From NCBI GenBank assembly GCA_029204225.1, contig CM055113.1:18261746-18325745 (forward strand): a DNA stretch of 64,000 bases. Direction: 5' to 3'. The notes beneath the pieces are model-generated. The model did not search any database. It was not told the origin of the DNA and saw only the letters and a list, made by a program, of their open reading frames with translations. Positions 44,329 to 56,350 of the stretch are shown here, in pieces. Every line of letters begins with the position of its first letter. Positions within the stretch are counted from its first letter, which is position 1. The DNA is from Diphasiastrum complanatum (Eukaryota; Streptophyta; Lycopodiopsida; Lycopodiales; Lycopodiaceae). The position numbers and the translations under genes are program-made.

Positions 44329-47167
44329 TTAGAGGATGTTCCCATCTGGTCCGTATTTGAGCTTGAAAACCCATTTGTATTTGACAGTCTTGTGCTTATC
44401 TAGTAATGGCTCCAACGTCCATACTTGGTTCGTCCTCATGGACTCCATCTCTTTGTTCATGGCTTGGATCCATCTGTTCTTCTCTGGACTGTCAATCGCT
44501 TCCTCGAAAGCCTGTGGTTCACCACTGAATCCGCAGAACTCTTCTGATATGGAAGCTGAGCTGCCTGGCACATATCTTGTTGGCACTCTTTGTGGTCTTG
44601 TCGACCTTTTGGGAGATCCTCCTGGGACAGGTATGCCTTTTCCTTTGTTTGCTCTGCTCGGTCCGGAACCATCTTGGTTTACAGGAACTGCGATGGCAGG
44701 TTGCCTCTCGAATATTTCTTCGTCAGATTCGTCGCTCGAATCAGAGACGACTCGAAAATCTTCGTTTACGTGTTCATCCTCTGCTCCCTCTGTCATTGGC
44801 GGCAGGTCATACATAGTATTGTCTCTCCAAAACTTCATAGCTGACAGAATCGTCATTGGACATTGTCCTGCTCTCATCGAATCTGACATCTCTCACTGTT
44901 TTCATAGTGTTCGTGTTTGGCATGTAGACTCTGTAGTATGACGAATTGTTGTCATAACCTACCAAAAATCCCTACTCGTCTTTCTCATCAAGCTTCTTTT
45001 GAAGCTTATCAAGAATATGTGCATAAGCTGCATAGCCAAAGATTTTGACGGGAGACAGATTGAGCTTTCTACCCCACAATAGCTCATGTGGTGTCGTGTG
45101 AGGGACACCAGACTTGCTTGTTTAGTTCTAGATGTATGTCGTTGTAGCTACTACTTTAGCCCACAGTGCCCTTGGAGCTTTCGAGTAGGCCATCATGCAT
45201 CTGGCTGCTTCCATCAAGGTCCTGTTCTTTCATTCAGCAAGACCATTGTGCTGCGGTGTGTAGGCTGTAGTTCTTCTGTGAATGATGCCACGATCATTGC
45301 AGAAGTTAGTGAAGCGATTCGAGATGTATTCGCCACCTCGATCTATTCTGATCTACTTCACTTTGCTGCCTGTACATCTCTCAGTCCAATTCACATATTT
45401 TGTGAATTTATCAAGTGCTTCATATTTCTGAATAAAATACACTCTGGAAAATTTGCTATAATCATCAATGAAGGTTATATAATTTTTTGAACCTCCTATT
45501 GAGATCACGTTGAATGGTCCACAGATGTCAGAATGCACTAGCTCCAGAATCTTAGTCGTTCTATAGGAGTCTTTGACGAATGGTGTGTGTGACATCTTCC
45601 CCTTCAAACATGCATCGTAGGTGGGCGAACTGGTTGCATTCGAGATGTTGACCCATGTTATTGCTCCATGATTGCTTGCTTGATAAATTGCCATTGAGTT
45701 CATGTGGCAGAGTTTTCTGTGTCACAAAGTGTCTGGCTAGTCATCATGAGTCTGATGCACCTGATCTGCAGGTAGGTGTACCTTCAGATGATATAGGATT
45801 TTTTTTCTTATACCTTGAGCGATCAAAGTACTGGTACTGGCATCAATCACATTGCATGCTTCGTCAGAAGAGGTCACACGCATCCCTGCATATGCCATTC
45901 TTACTACAGAGAGCAAGTCTTGTTACAGAGTAGGCACGAACAGAACATCTTCGAGTCGTCTGTCTCTATTGTTGGTGTTGAGCCATAGTGAATTAATATT
46001 GTTCACTTGATGTCTAGATCCATCTCCAAGAACTATGAATCTTGAGGGATTTGCTATTCTGAAATCAGACATTATTTGTCTTGATGTCACAAAGTGTTAG
46101 GTGGCTCTCGAGTCTAGAATTACCTCATGTGTGTCAGATGTTGATGCTACACACACGTCTTCATGGATATAGGCGGTTGAACAGTTTCTGTTCGTTCTTT
46201 CTTCGCCCATTTTTGAGCTCTCGAGCTCCTCGACATAAGATAAACTATTGTTGTTCTCTTGTCTGTTCTGTGCTGATTTGTTTCTCGGGTTCTGGCGGCA
46301 ATCCATGGTTGCGTGACCCTTTTTATGGCAATGGATACACTCAATCTTGGGATTGAGCTAGCATGTATCTACTGTATGCCCATCTCTTTTGCATCTCATG
46401 CAAGTTTTCTTGTCTGCACCTTGTTGTTTCGACCTCTCTTTGCTCTTCTAGTTGCCTTTGTTGGTTCCCTCTGCTTGTTGATCACGATCTTGCCTCTGAT
46501 TTGGCTCCCTCTTAGGCTTGAATTGCTTCTTGGATTTTTCTTTGTTGTCGTAGACCTGGTCAGAACCATCTTTGTGATCAAGATGTTCTCTAGCCTCGAC
46601 TTCCTCTTGAATTTTGATAATCGCCTTTTCGAGGTTCATGGCAGGATCTTTCGCGAGCAGGGTTCTTGTCGTCTGGAATGATCTAAATAAGGCTCTCAAA
46701 AGGTACGTGAGCTGCTTCTCAGATGACACTGCATTCTCTACTCCAGAGTTATGTAGTGATAGAAACGGATCTTTCATTTTTCTCACAAAAGAGGTGAGGT
46801 CTTTTCCATCCCACTGTAGATTGGTCAGATGATCTTCCAACATCATGATTTGACTTCTTGGCTTCGTCTGAGATATGGTGAGTAATGCAGTCCACATCTC
46901 CTTAGCTTTGGAGAGTGTAGCCAGGTCAAGTGTGAGACTATCTTCGATGGAAGATGATAGCAAGGCTACTGCCTTGTCATTTTTCTCCCTCCATTTGCGT
47001 AGCTCCTTGCCTATTGTCATAGGCATTTCTTCTGTGCCATCCACCGAGGGGAATAGTCCTTCACCCTTGAGTATTAGTGATGTCTTAACTCTCCATGCTA
47101 GAAAGTTAGATCCTGAAGAATCAAGTATTGTGAAGATCTTGTTCTGCATGCTACTGATTGAAGCCAT
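44329..47167 (-). pseudogene. Ty1/copia gag-protease-integrase, truncated at RT
   Basis: Minus strand from an ATG at 47167. Gag is an open 239-codon frame (MASISSMQNKIF..., 47167-46448). Two CCHC knuckles follow (CMRCKRDGHTVDTC near 46390, CIHCHKKGHATMDC near 46310), then protease ILDSRATQHFV near 46110. GAG-pre-integrase and integrase come next (ELVHSDICGPF, YITFIDDYSK, 45703-45353; [13 protein letters not shown] near 45270). A Ser/Pro-rich linker (44889-44450) leads into the reverse transcriptase start VKYKWVFKLKYGPDG, which is cut off at 44329. A few stops interrupt it, and the protease active site reads DSR instead of DSG. Not functional. Confidence 0.9.
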
Positions 47168-47280
47168 TGCTTCTTGGAGCCTGCTCCCTCATTGATGGTT
47201 ATTTGTTTGAATGCTTGGCCGCCTAGATGGTAGATTAGCCACAACCTAAAATGTATTTGCTGATGTCATGCCATCAGATC

Positions 47281-47292
47281 ACTATGATACCA
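47281..47292 (-). other. primer binding site (minus), degenerate
   Basis: The minus strand reads TGGTATCATAGT, matching the canonical primer site over its first 8 bases. It sits between the LTR end (47294) and the gag leader, as expected. Confidence 0.6.
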
Positions 47293-47293
47293 C

Positions 47294-47946
47294 TGATGAG
47301 AATCAGTTGTAGTCGCGAAGCTTTTGCAAAGGAACTACGACTCTCTTGCACTCGAATGGAGTTCAGATGCGATCGCTGGACACTGCTAGCTGAATCACTC
47401 CTACAGTCCCCAGAATGTAGTCAGGCACTGCTGAACTATGTTTATAAAACTAATGTAGCATTCAATATAGTTTCAACCAAGGTGCGAAATTCAAAATGAA
47501 CAAGAGAAACTCAGACACACAATTAATAGCAGACGCATTTGCATTCGAGATCAGACACAACAAGAAAAACATCTATATTGATCTTTCTCTGATTTCTTCA
47601 AGCATTGCATGCAAATCCACGCAGTGCATTGGTGTGAGAGAAACACAATTCTCTCACGAGCAATCGTCTCGCTTTACTAGCAGACAGTTGGATCTACAGA
47701 TCCTAGACAGAATTGTCTTCGCACGTAGGCGGACATGTATTCTTTATTTTGTCTTGATTGCTTACTTGCATCAGACTACTACATTACACTGTATGTGTAC
47801 TCTGTTGATCTATATGTCAAGTATCATCTAGTAAGTATAGTCTCTCTATGTGAGTGATTAAGCATCTACAACTAATCAGAGAATCACAAGAGTGGCAAAT
47901 TAGCCACGACCTAAAATGTATCTGCTGACGTCATGCCATCAGATCA
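47294..47946 (-). repeat. copia 5' LTR (minus), about 653 bp
   Basis: It lies directly upstream of the primer site of the gag-pol fragment. On the minus strand it begins TGATCTGATGGCATGACG (47946) and ends ...GATTCTCATCA (47294). About 53 bases from its 5' end are repeated in the leader just after the primer site (47285-47232). Confidence 0.55.
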
Positions 47947-47949
47947 TAT

Positions 47950-48960
47950 ATGTGTACTTCTGGGTACTTGTGTGATCTTTGTTGGTACTCTTTGGAGCGT
48001 GAGGGCAAAAACGGGTTTCGCGACATTTTTCGTGTCGCGTCGTTGGTTTTGTTTCCATCGTTGGTTCTCTTTCCATCGTTGGTTTCATTTTGCTCGTCCG
48101 CTTTTCTCTCATATTGGACCGCAAAAGATTCTCGTGCCAGACCGCAAAGGATTCTCGTTCGTGAACCTTTCGTGGTCGCGAACCATTCGTCTTCGTCTCC
48201 TTTGACTTTCGTGTTTGCGAAACTTTTCATGGTTTTGTTTCTTCAGAAAGATCTACTAAGATCTAGAACACAGAACTTAGAATCAACTATCACACCAAAT
48301 CTAGCCAAATGGATTTTTGACCTTGCTTTGGTCTCCAAGATGAAAACACTATAAATTAGAATCTCTCATTGTAAACACTATAATTATAATCTTTCATTGT
48401 AACATAGGAATATTCTACATAGGCCTACATTACTTTTAATCATATAAAACAAATATCATGTTTTAATTTTTTATCCACCTATACTTCATTATTCCCTTGA
48501 TTTGTTTCATGCCACCTCACACAAAATATTCTTGATTTTGGTGACATAGAAATGCATAAAATAATTGTGTACAAAAGACATATCTTGTCATTATTTGTAC
48601 ATTTCACACAAAATGTTTTTTATTTATACATTTTTTTACATGACAATTGACATTTTGGTAGTACAAATGACATTTTCACATGGAGTTCCACGACCACTAG
48701 CATGATTGTACTGAGCGTGACAGAGCCACGCATGGCAAGCTAAATATCCATGGCTCTGCCACGTGCCACTTGAAATTCATTTTTCCTATAAAATGTACTT
48801 GTCCAGTTCGGATTTCCATTCTTATTTTGTGCTCTCTCTTTGTGCTCTCTTCATTTGTGATCTCTCTTTGTGCTCTCTCTTTAAGCTTTCATGCTCTCTA
48901 GCTTTAAGTTTTAAGTACTCTCTCTTTCACACATTAATCTTAGTTTTCTTGCCATCAATA
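47950..48960. other. no gene recognised; short tandem motif
   Basis: The plus-strand frame at 47950-48354 is long (134 codons) but low in complexity. It is built partly on three copies of CCATCGTTGGTT-type repeats (48035-48090) and several ATTCTCGT / GACCGCAAA(A/G)GATTCTCG repeats. I do not regard it as a gene. Confidence 0.4.
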
Positions 48961-48962
48961 TT

Positions 48963-49065
<103 letters not shown>

Positions 49066-49124
49066 ATCACATTAAAGATCTTTCTTTATTTATTTCTCAC
49101 ACACATACACTCTCTACACACACA

Positions 49125-49540
49125 AATACATGGTCTATACAAGACCGGACATCGTTTTTGTAGTTAGCTCACTAAGCCGATTCATGGCTAATCTTGGCAT
49201 TACTCATTGGAAAGTCATGAGATGCATCCGAGCTACAACGAACCTATGCATTTCCTATGGAAAAGTTGACAACAACAATCTCCATCGGCTCAGTGGATAT
49301 TTAGATGCGAGCTGGGGAGAAGATGTAGATACTAGTAAATCCACATCCGGATTTACATTCTTCTTCACTGATGGTCCTATCTCTTGGAACAGTCATAAGC
49401 AAACCTCTATTACTCTTTCCTCCACAAAAGCAAAGTATATTGTTGCTTCTCAAGCTATTAAAAAAGCAATTTGGTTGAGAAATTTATTGTTAGATATTAG
49501 TCTAAATCAGTACACTCCAAAAATCATAACATGAAGACAA
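49125..49540 (+). pseudogene. copia RNase H fragment
   Basis: An open plus-strand frame (49130-49534): YTRPDIVFVVSSLSRFM, LSGYLDASWGEDVDTSKSTS, SWNSHKQTSITLSSTKAKYI, SQAIKKAIWLRNLLLDI. It begins within the RT end and stops after RNase H. No PPT or LTR is recognised downstream. It is of the same lineage as the minus-strand relics at 12.2-14.6 kb. Confidence 0.85.
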
Positions 49541-49954
49541 TTAACTTACAATGGTCTTCAATGCTTCATCAATTTTTTCTTCTTCTCAAAATGACATGTT
49601 CACAAAGATGGATTTTCATGAAGCCGTTTTCCAAAATGTACAAATAAGCCTTCTTGTCCAAGGCTCTTACAAGAACATTACTGAAACCTTCTTCCTCATC
49701 TGCCACTATTACCTTGTAAAACACGTGTCATTACTTTAATGATAGATGGCCCTTTGCCAACATTATCAGCAGTTAAAAAAAAAAGGTATGTTTTTAGCCC
49801 TCACAACCTTTTGTGAAATAGAACATTTGTTTTGTAATGTCCACTTTTTGGAGATTTGATGGGTTAAACCTTGAGTGTAGCCATTTGTAAGAATCTAAAA
49901 ACCAAAAAGCAGGTACGTAAGATTTCAACGAGAGTGTGAAAATCAAAATCTCAC

Positions 49955-50165
49955 AATGAGTATAGGTCCACTCTCAACTTATGCTGAAATTATGTTGAGC
50001 ATAAGTTGTCTCTCGACCCATGCTCAACATAAGGCCTCTCTCGACCTATGCTAAGCATAGGTCATTCAACCTATGCTAAGTATAGGTCCTGTAAGGATCT
50101 CCACATGACGATCTATCTAGATCAGATTGCATGCAATTAAAAGAACACCTGTGGAGCCAAACCAC
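49955..50165. repeat. palindromic iteron cluster
   Basis: Four to five related palindromes lie within 140 bases. The best is GACCTATGCT-A-AGCATAGGTC (50043-50063), with 10-bp perfect arms. Neighbours are CCTATGCTAAGTATAGG, GACCCATGCTCAACATAAGG and AACTTATGCTGA. It runs into a 70-base segment with an inverted copy at 36310-36375. Confidence 0.7.
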
Positions 50166-50572
50166 CCAACCAACAAGAAACAAAGAGTCAAATCCCTAAC
50201 TGCTTCACCCCCAAGCCATGGTAAATTAAATGCAAGGGAGGAGAGGATCATGGCTCTTGAAAACATGAATTTGGAATGAGGAGTAGGGCGAGTTCCTCCA
50301 AGTTATATAATCTCCAAAGATAGAAAATATTCCCTCTAGGATCCCTCCAATTCTATCAAAAGCAATTGATCTCCTATTTTTGCATAATAGTAGTCAAACA
50401 CCATGCAAGTATTGCATAAGTCCAATTATAGGCCTGGGCCCTCATAAGATTATTAATCACAATACTGACCAAGCTCCAGAATGGCGTGGCGTAACTAATA
50501 ACCCTATACAATGGAGTACCAGCTATCCAAGTCTAGGATTATGCTGATCCTATATACAGGACGTGGACGTAA
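50147..50572 (-). repeat. LTR (minus), 3' copy
   Basis: The purine run AAGGGGAAAAAA (minus, 50584-50573) precedes TATTACGTCCACGTCCTG at 50572. This is diverged from the TGTCATG start of the copy at 53917. The two LTRs share GGAGTACCA...CTATCCAAGTCTAGGA and CTTCACCCCCAAGCCA segments in the same order. Confidence 0.6.
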
Positions 50573-51440
50573 TATTTTTTCCCCTTAAACAAGTTTTGTC
50601 CTCAGAATGAATAAAAAGTTCATAAAACAGCCCTTTAACTTTCACATTTACCCAGAAAATCATTACCCGTAATCTGATTCAATTATCAACTAAGTACTTA
50701 GAGATGGAACAATCTCCCAATTGTTTATCTCTACTTTGAAGTACTATATCTGCTTTTTGAAGTATACTAAGTGATAAATTTTCCTATTGAGTCTGATTCT
50801 CTCCAAACTAGTAACATCACCTTCATGTAAATTCATTTTACATGAACCACTAAGTGAATTATCACCATACATTGGAGATCAATGTTCGAAAGTTAAAGAA
50901 TGAAATAGTTATAGTCCAAGAATATCCACAATTTCTTGCAGACATGTCATAAATGCATCTTGGTACACATACACTTAGAATATTATGTTCAAGACGTGGA
51001 CATGACATTCTTTCCCCCTTAATCTGGTTTTGTCCTCAAAACATGAAAGAATTATAAGAACATTTCCTTTAACTTTTCATTATTAATCTAGAAAATTATT
51101 ATCCTTAATCTGACTTTCATATCAAACAAGTTCTAAAAAATAGATCTATTTTTACTCGTTAAACTCTGCTTTGAAGTACAAACTCAGGTTTGGAAAGTAC
51201 ACTTAAGAGATAAATTTTCTCTTAGTGTAAAACACTCACATGAAACACTGAGTGAAGTATTACCTAACTTAAGAGATTAGAGTTAAAGAAAATTAACAAT
51301 TATAGTATGAAATCATCCACAAATTCTGACAGACAATTCATAAAGCTTTCAAGTACAAATATCCTTAGAATCCACAATTCTAAGATATAGTAATTCATTA
51401 AACTAGAATCTCTAGGAGAATTATTAAGATGTAAAATGAT
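50573..51440 (-). repeat. duplicated polypurine/3' internal segment
   Basis: About 430 bases starting at the PPT (50573) are repeated from 51009. Both copies have TTTCCCC(C)TTAA...TTTTGTCCTCA, CTTTAACTTT(C/T)CA, AGAAAAT(C/T)ATTA and GTATAC/GTACAC...GATAAATTTTC in order. The second copy's PPT is again followed (on the minus strand) by an LTR-start-like TGTCATGTCCACGTC. Confidence 0.65.
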
Positions 51441-53386
51441 TAAAACTCAACTTTGAGTATCCTAGATACTTCTCTTGAGTTAAATGCCTCTGTTTCTAAC
51501 ATTATATGCAATAAAATAGCAATCATTCATCTTAATAGATTTGTCTGTCTCCAATGATAACTGGAGATCCAATCAAAAGAAAAAATGTATTCAAACATCT
51601 GCAAACCATAATCCGTAGCAGAATAACATCCACTAGATAAATTAAATTCTTCACAAGTAAAAAACTTATGTTGTGAGAATGTTTGTGAGATTTCTCTATT
51701 GGAGAGAGAAAATAAATGTCTAGTTGTTGTTGTGAGACTTGTTTACATTGCGGTTCCTTCTTTCAATTTTAAATTATCTATTACCGAAAAATAATTTAGC
51801 CTTAGTGAAACTATTGTAACTAATTCTAACTTAAAAGTCAGTATAATCAATCCACTAATCTAAACTCATTCCATAGATAATAAAAAAATGACTGAAATTT
51901 TGATTTTTCAAAAAAACTCAATTTTTGGTTCATTTTATGTTATTCAAAAAAATTCTGACGAAAATACTATTAGTGAAAAAGGCAATCGAAATCGAAAAAA
52001 TAGAAATATTGTTCGACTCCTAATCTCACTAAACCAATGTCCAAGTGGCATGCAAAGCACACTATATCAGTCACAAAACATCATTACGGAATTTTTTTAT
52101 GTAAACTTCAGTTTTACGGAATTAAGTGTCACCAAATATCACTAATTTGTGTGGCCCCAACCGTCAGAGCTCATGCGTATGACCACTCAAATCGACTGTA
52201 AATCCCTCATGCATGTCAGAATCACATTGAGAATAAAAATGCAATCAATCCATGCAAGCATAGTACCACAAATTAAGTAAAAGACTAGCATGTGATCAGA
52301 ACAATTACGAACTTTGCAAATTTTGCTCACAAACTGCCCACAATTTTCAAAAGGCCACAACTTTGGCTACAGTGCACCAAATTAGGCGTTGTAGAGCACA
52401 GTATAGAGAGAGACCAAGTAACCGAGACACTTGCCACACCAGCTTGCCACCTAGGCTTCACACGGGTGAGAACAGAGCAGTCATAATTCTGTAGTAGGGT
52501 GCACTTCCACAAGGCAATATGTTGTAAAAACATGCAAACAACCATCCTAGTCCAAAAGTGATGCTGCCAACAGTCTTAAATGGTCTATTAGACTTTCGGG
52601 AACGAAGTTTTTTTTTTGTAGAAGTCAAAATAGCTTCAAACTTGATGGAGATGAAGCATAAGACACGGGCCATCAATTTACAAGTTTGCTAGCTTGCTAG
52701 GAAGGTAAAAAGGAATGCTAATCATACTGTAAAAATTCTCAACATGATCTCCTTATGGATTGGAAGCAATTCATCATTTTTTGGTCTTTTTTGACTTTCT
52801 ACAGGCCCAATTCATGGAACTCTTGGCTTTAACTTTAGGGACAACTTCAAAAGACTTTACAAGCTCTACATGGTGTTTTACAGCCATCTAGTATCCAACT
52901 TTATGAGAAACAAGCAAAAATCATGATTTTAGCTCTTTTCTGGTCTTTTCTTCACTACAAAGTGGAAATTCATAACATGAAACTCTTTCTATAACACATG
53001 CAAACTAATTTACGGAATTATAGCCATCTAATTGATTTGATCTTGCTGGATTTTAGTTCTTACTATCAATTTTGAGTCAAAAAACATGAAAAAACAAGCA
53101 ATTTTGACCAAAACATAGCCTCAGATCTACATAAGATTTGAGCTACACAAGAAAAAGCTCCAAAAAAACATCACAAATTGGCTTTCTAGGACAATTCTCC
53201 ATTCTCCATAAAACCCCAAAAAATTCTCGCGATTAATGGATCTTAGCAACATGCGAATTGAAATCGGGATAGTACACCCACTTGCCATCTTGCTATGCAC
53301 CTGGAAGAGAATTCCCATTGATTGACACCGAAATTTTGATGAAAAGTAACACTCCTCCAAGTTCTCCCATCTTCATAAATCTTGCT
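51441..53386 (-). mobile_element. non-coding interior of LTR element (LARD-like)
   Basis: The AT-rich stretch between the primer site at 53387-53398 and the duplicated PPT region shows no gag or pol domain on either strand. With LTRs on both sides, it fits a large retrotransposon derivative without coding capacity, though decay of a coding interior cannot be excluded. Confidence 0.45.
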
Positions 53387-53398
53387 CTGATACCACTA
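53387..53398 (-). other. primer binding site (minus), exact
   Basis: GCTCTGATACCA on the plus strand is the exact reverse complement of TGGTATCAGAGC, the canonical plant primer site. It fixes the orientation of the surrounding LTR element as minus. Confidence 0.85.
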
Positions 53399-53917
53399 TA
53401 AGAGTCACCTCCTCTAGATCCTGCTTACAAGAAAAAACAATAGAGAACACACTGTTGGAGAAACCTCCCAACCAAGTAGAAACAACTAATCAATCTCTAG
53501 AAGCTTCACCCCCAAGCCAAAGAATAGAAAGCATGAGAGTAGAGAGAGATCCTAGCAATGAATCAACCAAATGATGATGTAATAGGGCAAGTTTGGCCTC
53601 ACTATATGTACCCTAGAACCCTCTGTGCATGTGTTAATGCAAGGTCCTAACTCCCCTATACATAGATTCCCTATACATGGAGTTTCTATATATGGATTCT
53701 GTATACATAGACTCTATTGATACTCTACACATGCATATATGGTCCCAAACCTTGTACTAAGTCCAATTAGTGTGTCTAGGCCTAAGAAGGTTATTAATTA
53801 CTTGCGGGTCACATCCAATATGATGTGGCATAACCAATAAGCTTGATTCACTGGAGTACCAAGTATCCAAGTCTAGGAATATACTGAATCCTATGTTCAG
53901 GACGTGAACATGACACA
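53399..53917 (-). repeat. LTR (minus), 5' copy, about 519 bp
   Basis: On the minus strand it starts TGTCATGTTCACGTCCTG at 53917 and ends against the primer site. It is homologous to the LTR at 50147-50572. Confidence 0.6.
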
Positions 53918-53919
53918 AT

Positions 53920-56160
53920 TGCTAATGATTCAAAAATTTCAAATATTCAGGTGCGAAATGCGTTTATCCTATAACTTATTCTAGAACAACACCACATTCA
54001 GATTCTGTTCTAAACCATAACTAAGTGAAAATGAATTACCCTTTTCTTAAAAGAAGTCATTAACCTGCAATTAACTATTCCAAACATTACTTGTTCATAT
54101 GTCTATGCTCACTGACTAGTAAACGATATAAACTTACTACATAAGAACACATAGTAGATCCACAATATTAGGCTATACATAACTAACATATCCAACAATG
54201 TTCCTATACATAAACATAGGCTATAGACTGGCAGATTCTTCTATAATCCGCATATGTTACCCACCTAACTCATTGAGAATCTTGCAACTTAGCTACAAAA
54301 GAACTCTATTTCTCATGAGCAAATAACATATCTAGGAAATCTCTGAAGTGAATAATTCCACTTCCATAAATTTTCCAACCATCAAACTTTTACCAAATTT
54401 TTTATATCACCCAATCAACCTACACCATATCTTAGTATTCAGCCCAAGATTAGGTTGACTTATACAGACATCTTTGGACAAAAGGTTAAGATTAAAGCTT
54501 TATTCCCACCCGATCCAATCCATAACAAAATGGTACTTAGTAAGCCAATTAGTGGAATCTAAATTTAATCTTTACCACTACTATCCATAATTATGAATAA
54601 CGCACAACTCAATACCCCCCAAAACTCCTCTAGTTCTAGATTATTAACAACAATCCCTAGAGTTTCTCTATTTCACATGGATAGTTCAACCTTTGCACAC
54701 ATATTGGATTTTTCACAAAAATCTATGCAACGGGCTGATTCCATGAAAGTCTTATTCCTATCTCTTCATCTCCACCTTTTAAAAGAAATTCCCAATTTCT
54801 CTTTAAAAGGTCCTCAGGAGATAATGTATAAGATATTAGAGATTTGAAAAATTTAGTAATGAGTATCCAATGCTATTACAAATCAAATTTTCTCAATATC
54901 TTATCCCGAGTGATAGAAATATTACATCTCAATAATCAATCAAATAAAGATAATCATTTGGGTCTAGGAAGTCTAAATTCCACTAGATCAATTGAAAATT
55001 CAATAGATTCTGAGCCATATTCACTGTTGAAATCCAGAAGTTTCACACATGTGGAATGCCAATTCCAATTGTGAATGACCTTTACTAAGCTTTGTGTTTA
55101 GCACATAACCTGATTCTAGATTGAGTATCCAGATCTAGTTCAAGAATTTATGACTAAACCACAATCTAGCATGCTAGTAATCAAAGAATAGTTACTCTCA
55201 TAAAGAATGATGAAAGTACAAAGAAATTAATGCATTAGCATATCCTCCTCCACGAGTTAGAGAAAGAGTGCAAAATTCAAGCATACAAGGTTAAAGATCC
55301 AAATTGACAAGAAGTAGCTTCAATGCTTGGTTCATCATCAAAAATTGTGAGAGAACCCTCATACATTTATGGTAGAGCTACTTTGTTCCACATCTAAAAG
55401 TGCAAACTAACAAACTAGTGACACATGGCACTTTACATGCATATCTATCTATCTACTTTTACCATGTGGCAATTTCTAAACTAGAATTGTCCAAATCACT
55501 ATCGTGTTTCTACAAGCCTATAATTGACATTTCTATGCCAAACTTCTATATGCATTTTGTACTTGACCAACTAGATCTCATATAACCATGTAGCTCGAGT
55601 TTCCTCCAGGCCAAATTTGGCATTTTCAATATGGAACATTACATACATGTAGAAAAAACTTTATCATAGCCAAAAGTCAAGATAGACAATTTTCCATTTT
55701 CAGCACTCACAACCATATGGAAGTATCATTTTCATATAGCAATAATCAATCCTTCAGAACATAGTTCTACATTGTAAGGAGTTATATGAATCTCAATCCA
55801 ATTGTCTCGTATTTAAGAAAATCCTAAAAAGTATAGGTTCAACTAAAAGAGAAATAGATTTAAGGGTCTCCAGATTTTGTAAATAATGAGATACCATTTG
55901 GGATCCGGATCTATATCTCATAATTTCCCAAAATACCCTGAACTATATAACCAATGAATTTCTCTGTTAGTATTACCATTACAGTCTACAGGTCACTCTC
56001 GCACAAGAAATTCCCTTTGGAATCATTGATGTCCCATACCACCGGTTTTCCCTCCAAGAATTCTATGCTTCTATATATGTTTACCAAAAAGTCAAAAAGA
56101 CTATCTGGCTATCCTATATCCAAGTATAAGATTAGATTCACAACCAATTCTAGGAGATAC
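53920..56160. other. decayed retroelement sequence, unassigned
   Basis: AT-rich, lying 3' (minus strand) of the gypsy reverse transcriptase fragment, so probably remains of the same element. No domain is clear. Open frames at 54593-55074 look like chance. Confidence 0.35.
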
Positions 56161-56164
56161 TTCT

Positions 56165-56350
56165 AGCTATTGAATTCTCTCATGCTCCTTAAGCGTTTCT
56201 CTATAGATGAACACATCATCTAAGAATACCACTCCGCATTGACCAGGTATGGACGAAATGGATCATTTAAATATTGTTGAAATGATGCTAGTGTATTCAT
56301 TGAACCAAAAGGAACATTAAGAATCTCAATATAACTGAAAACAATATTGC
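56165..56350 (-). pseudogene. Ty3/gypsy reverse transcriptase fragment
   Basis: The minus strand reads NVPFGSMNTLASFQQYLNDP followed by FRPYL. After a frameshift comes QCGVVFLDDVFIYRETLKEH, the gypsy palm domain with its catalytic DD pair. It is a short isolated remnant. Confidence 0.8.

Noticed and set aside
44336-44941. 201-codon plus-strand frame
   Set aside because: It is the shadow of the copia integrase-RT linker on the minus strand, which has clear homology.
47950-48354. 134-codon frame as a gene
   Set aside because: Composition is dominated by short repeated motifs, no family is recognisable, and an opposing frame is equally open.
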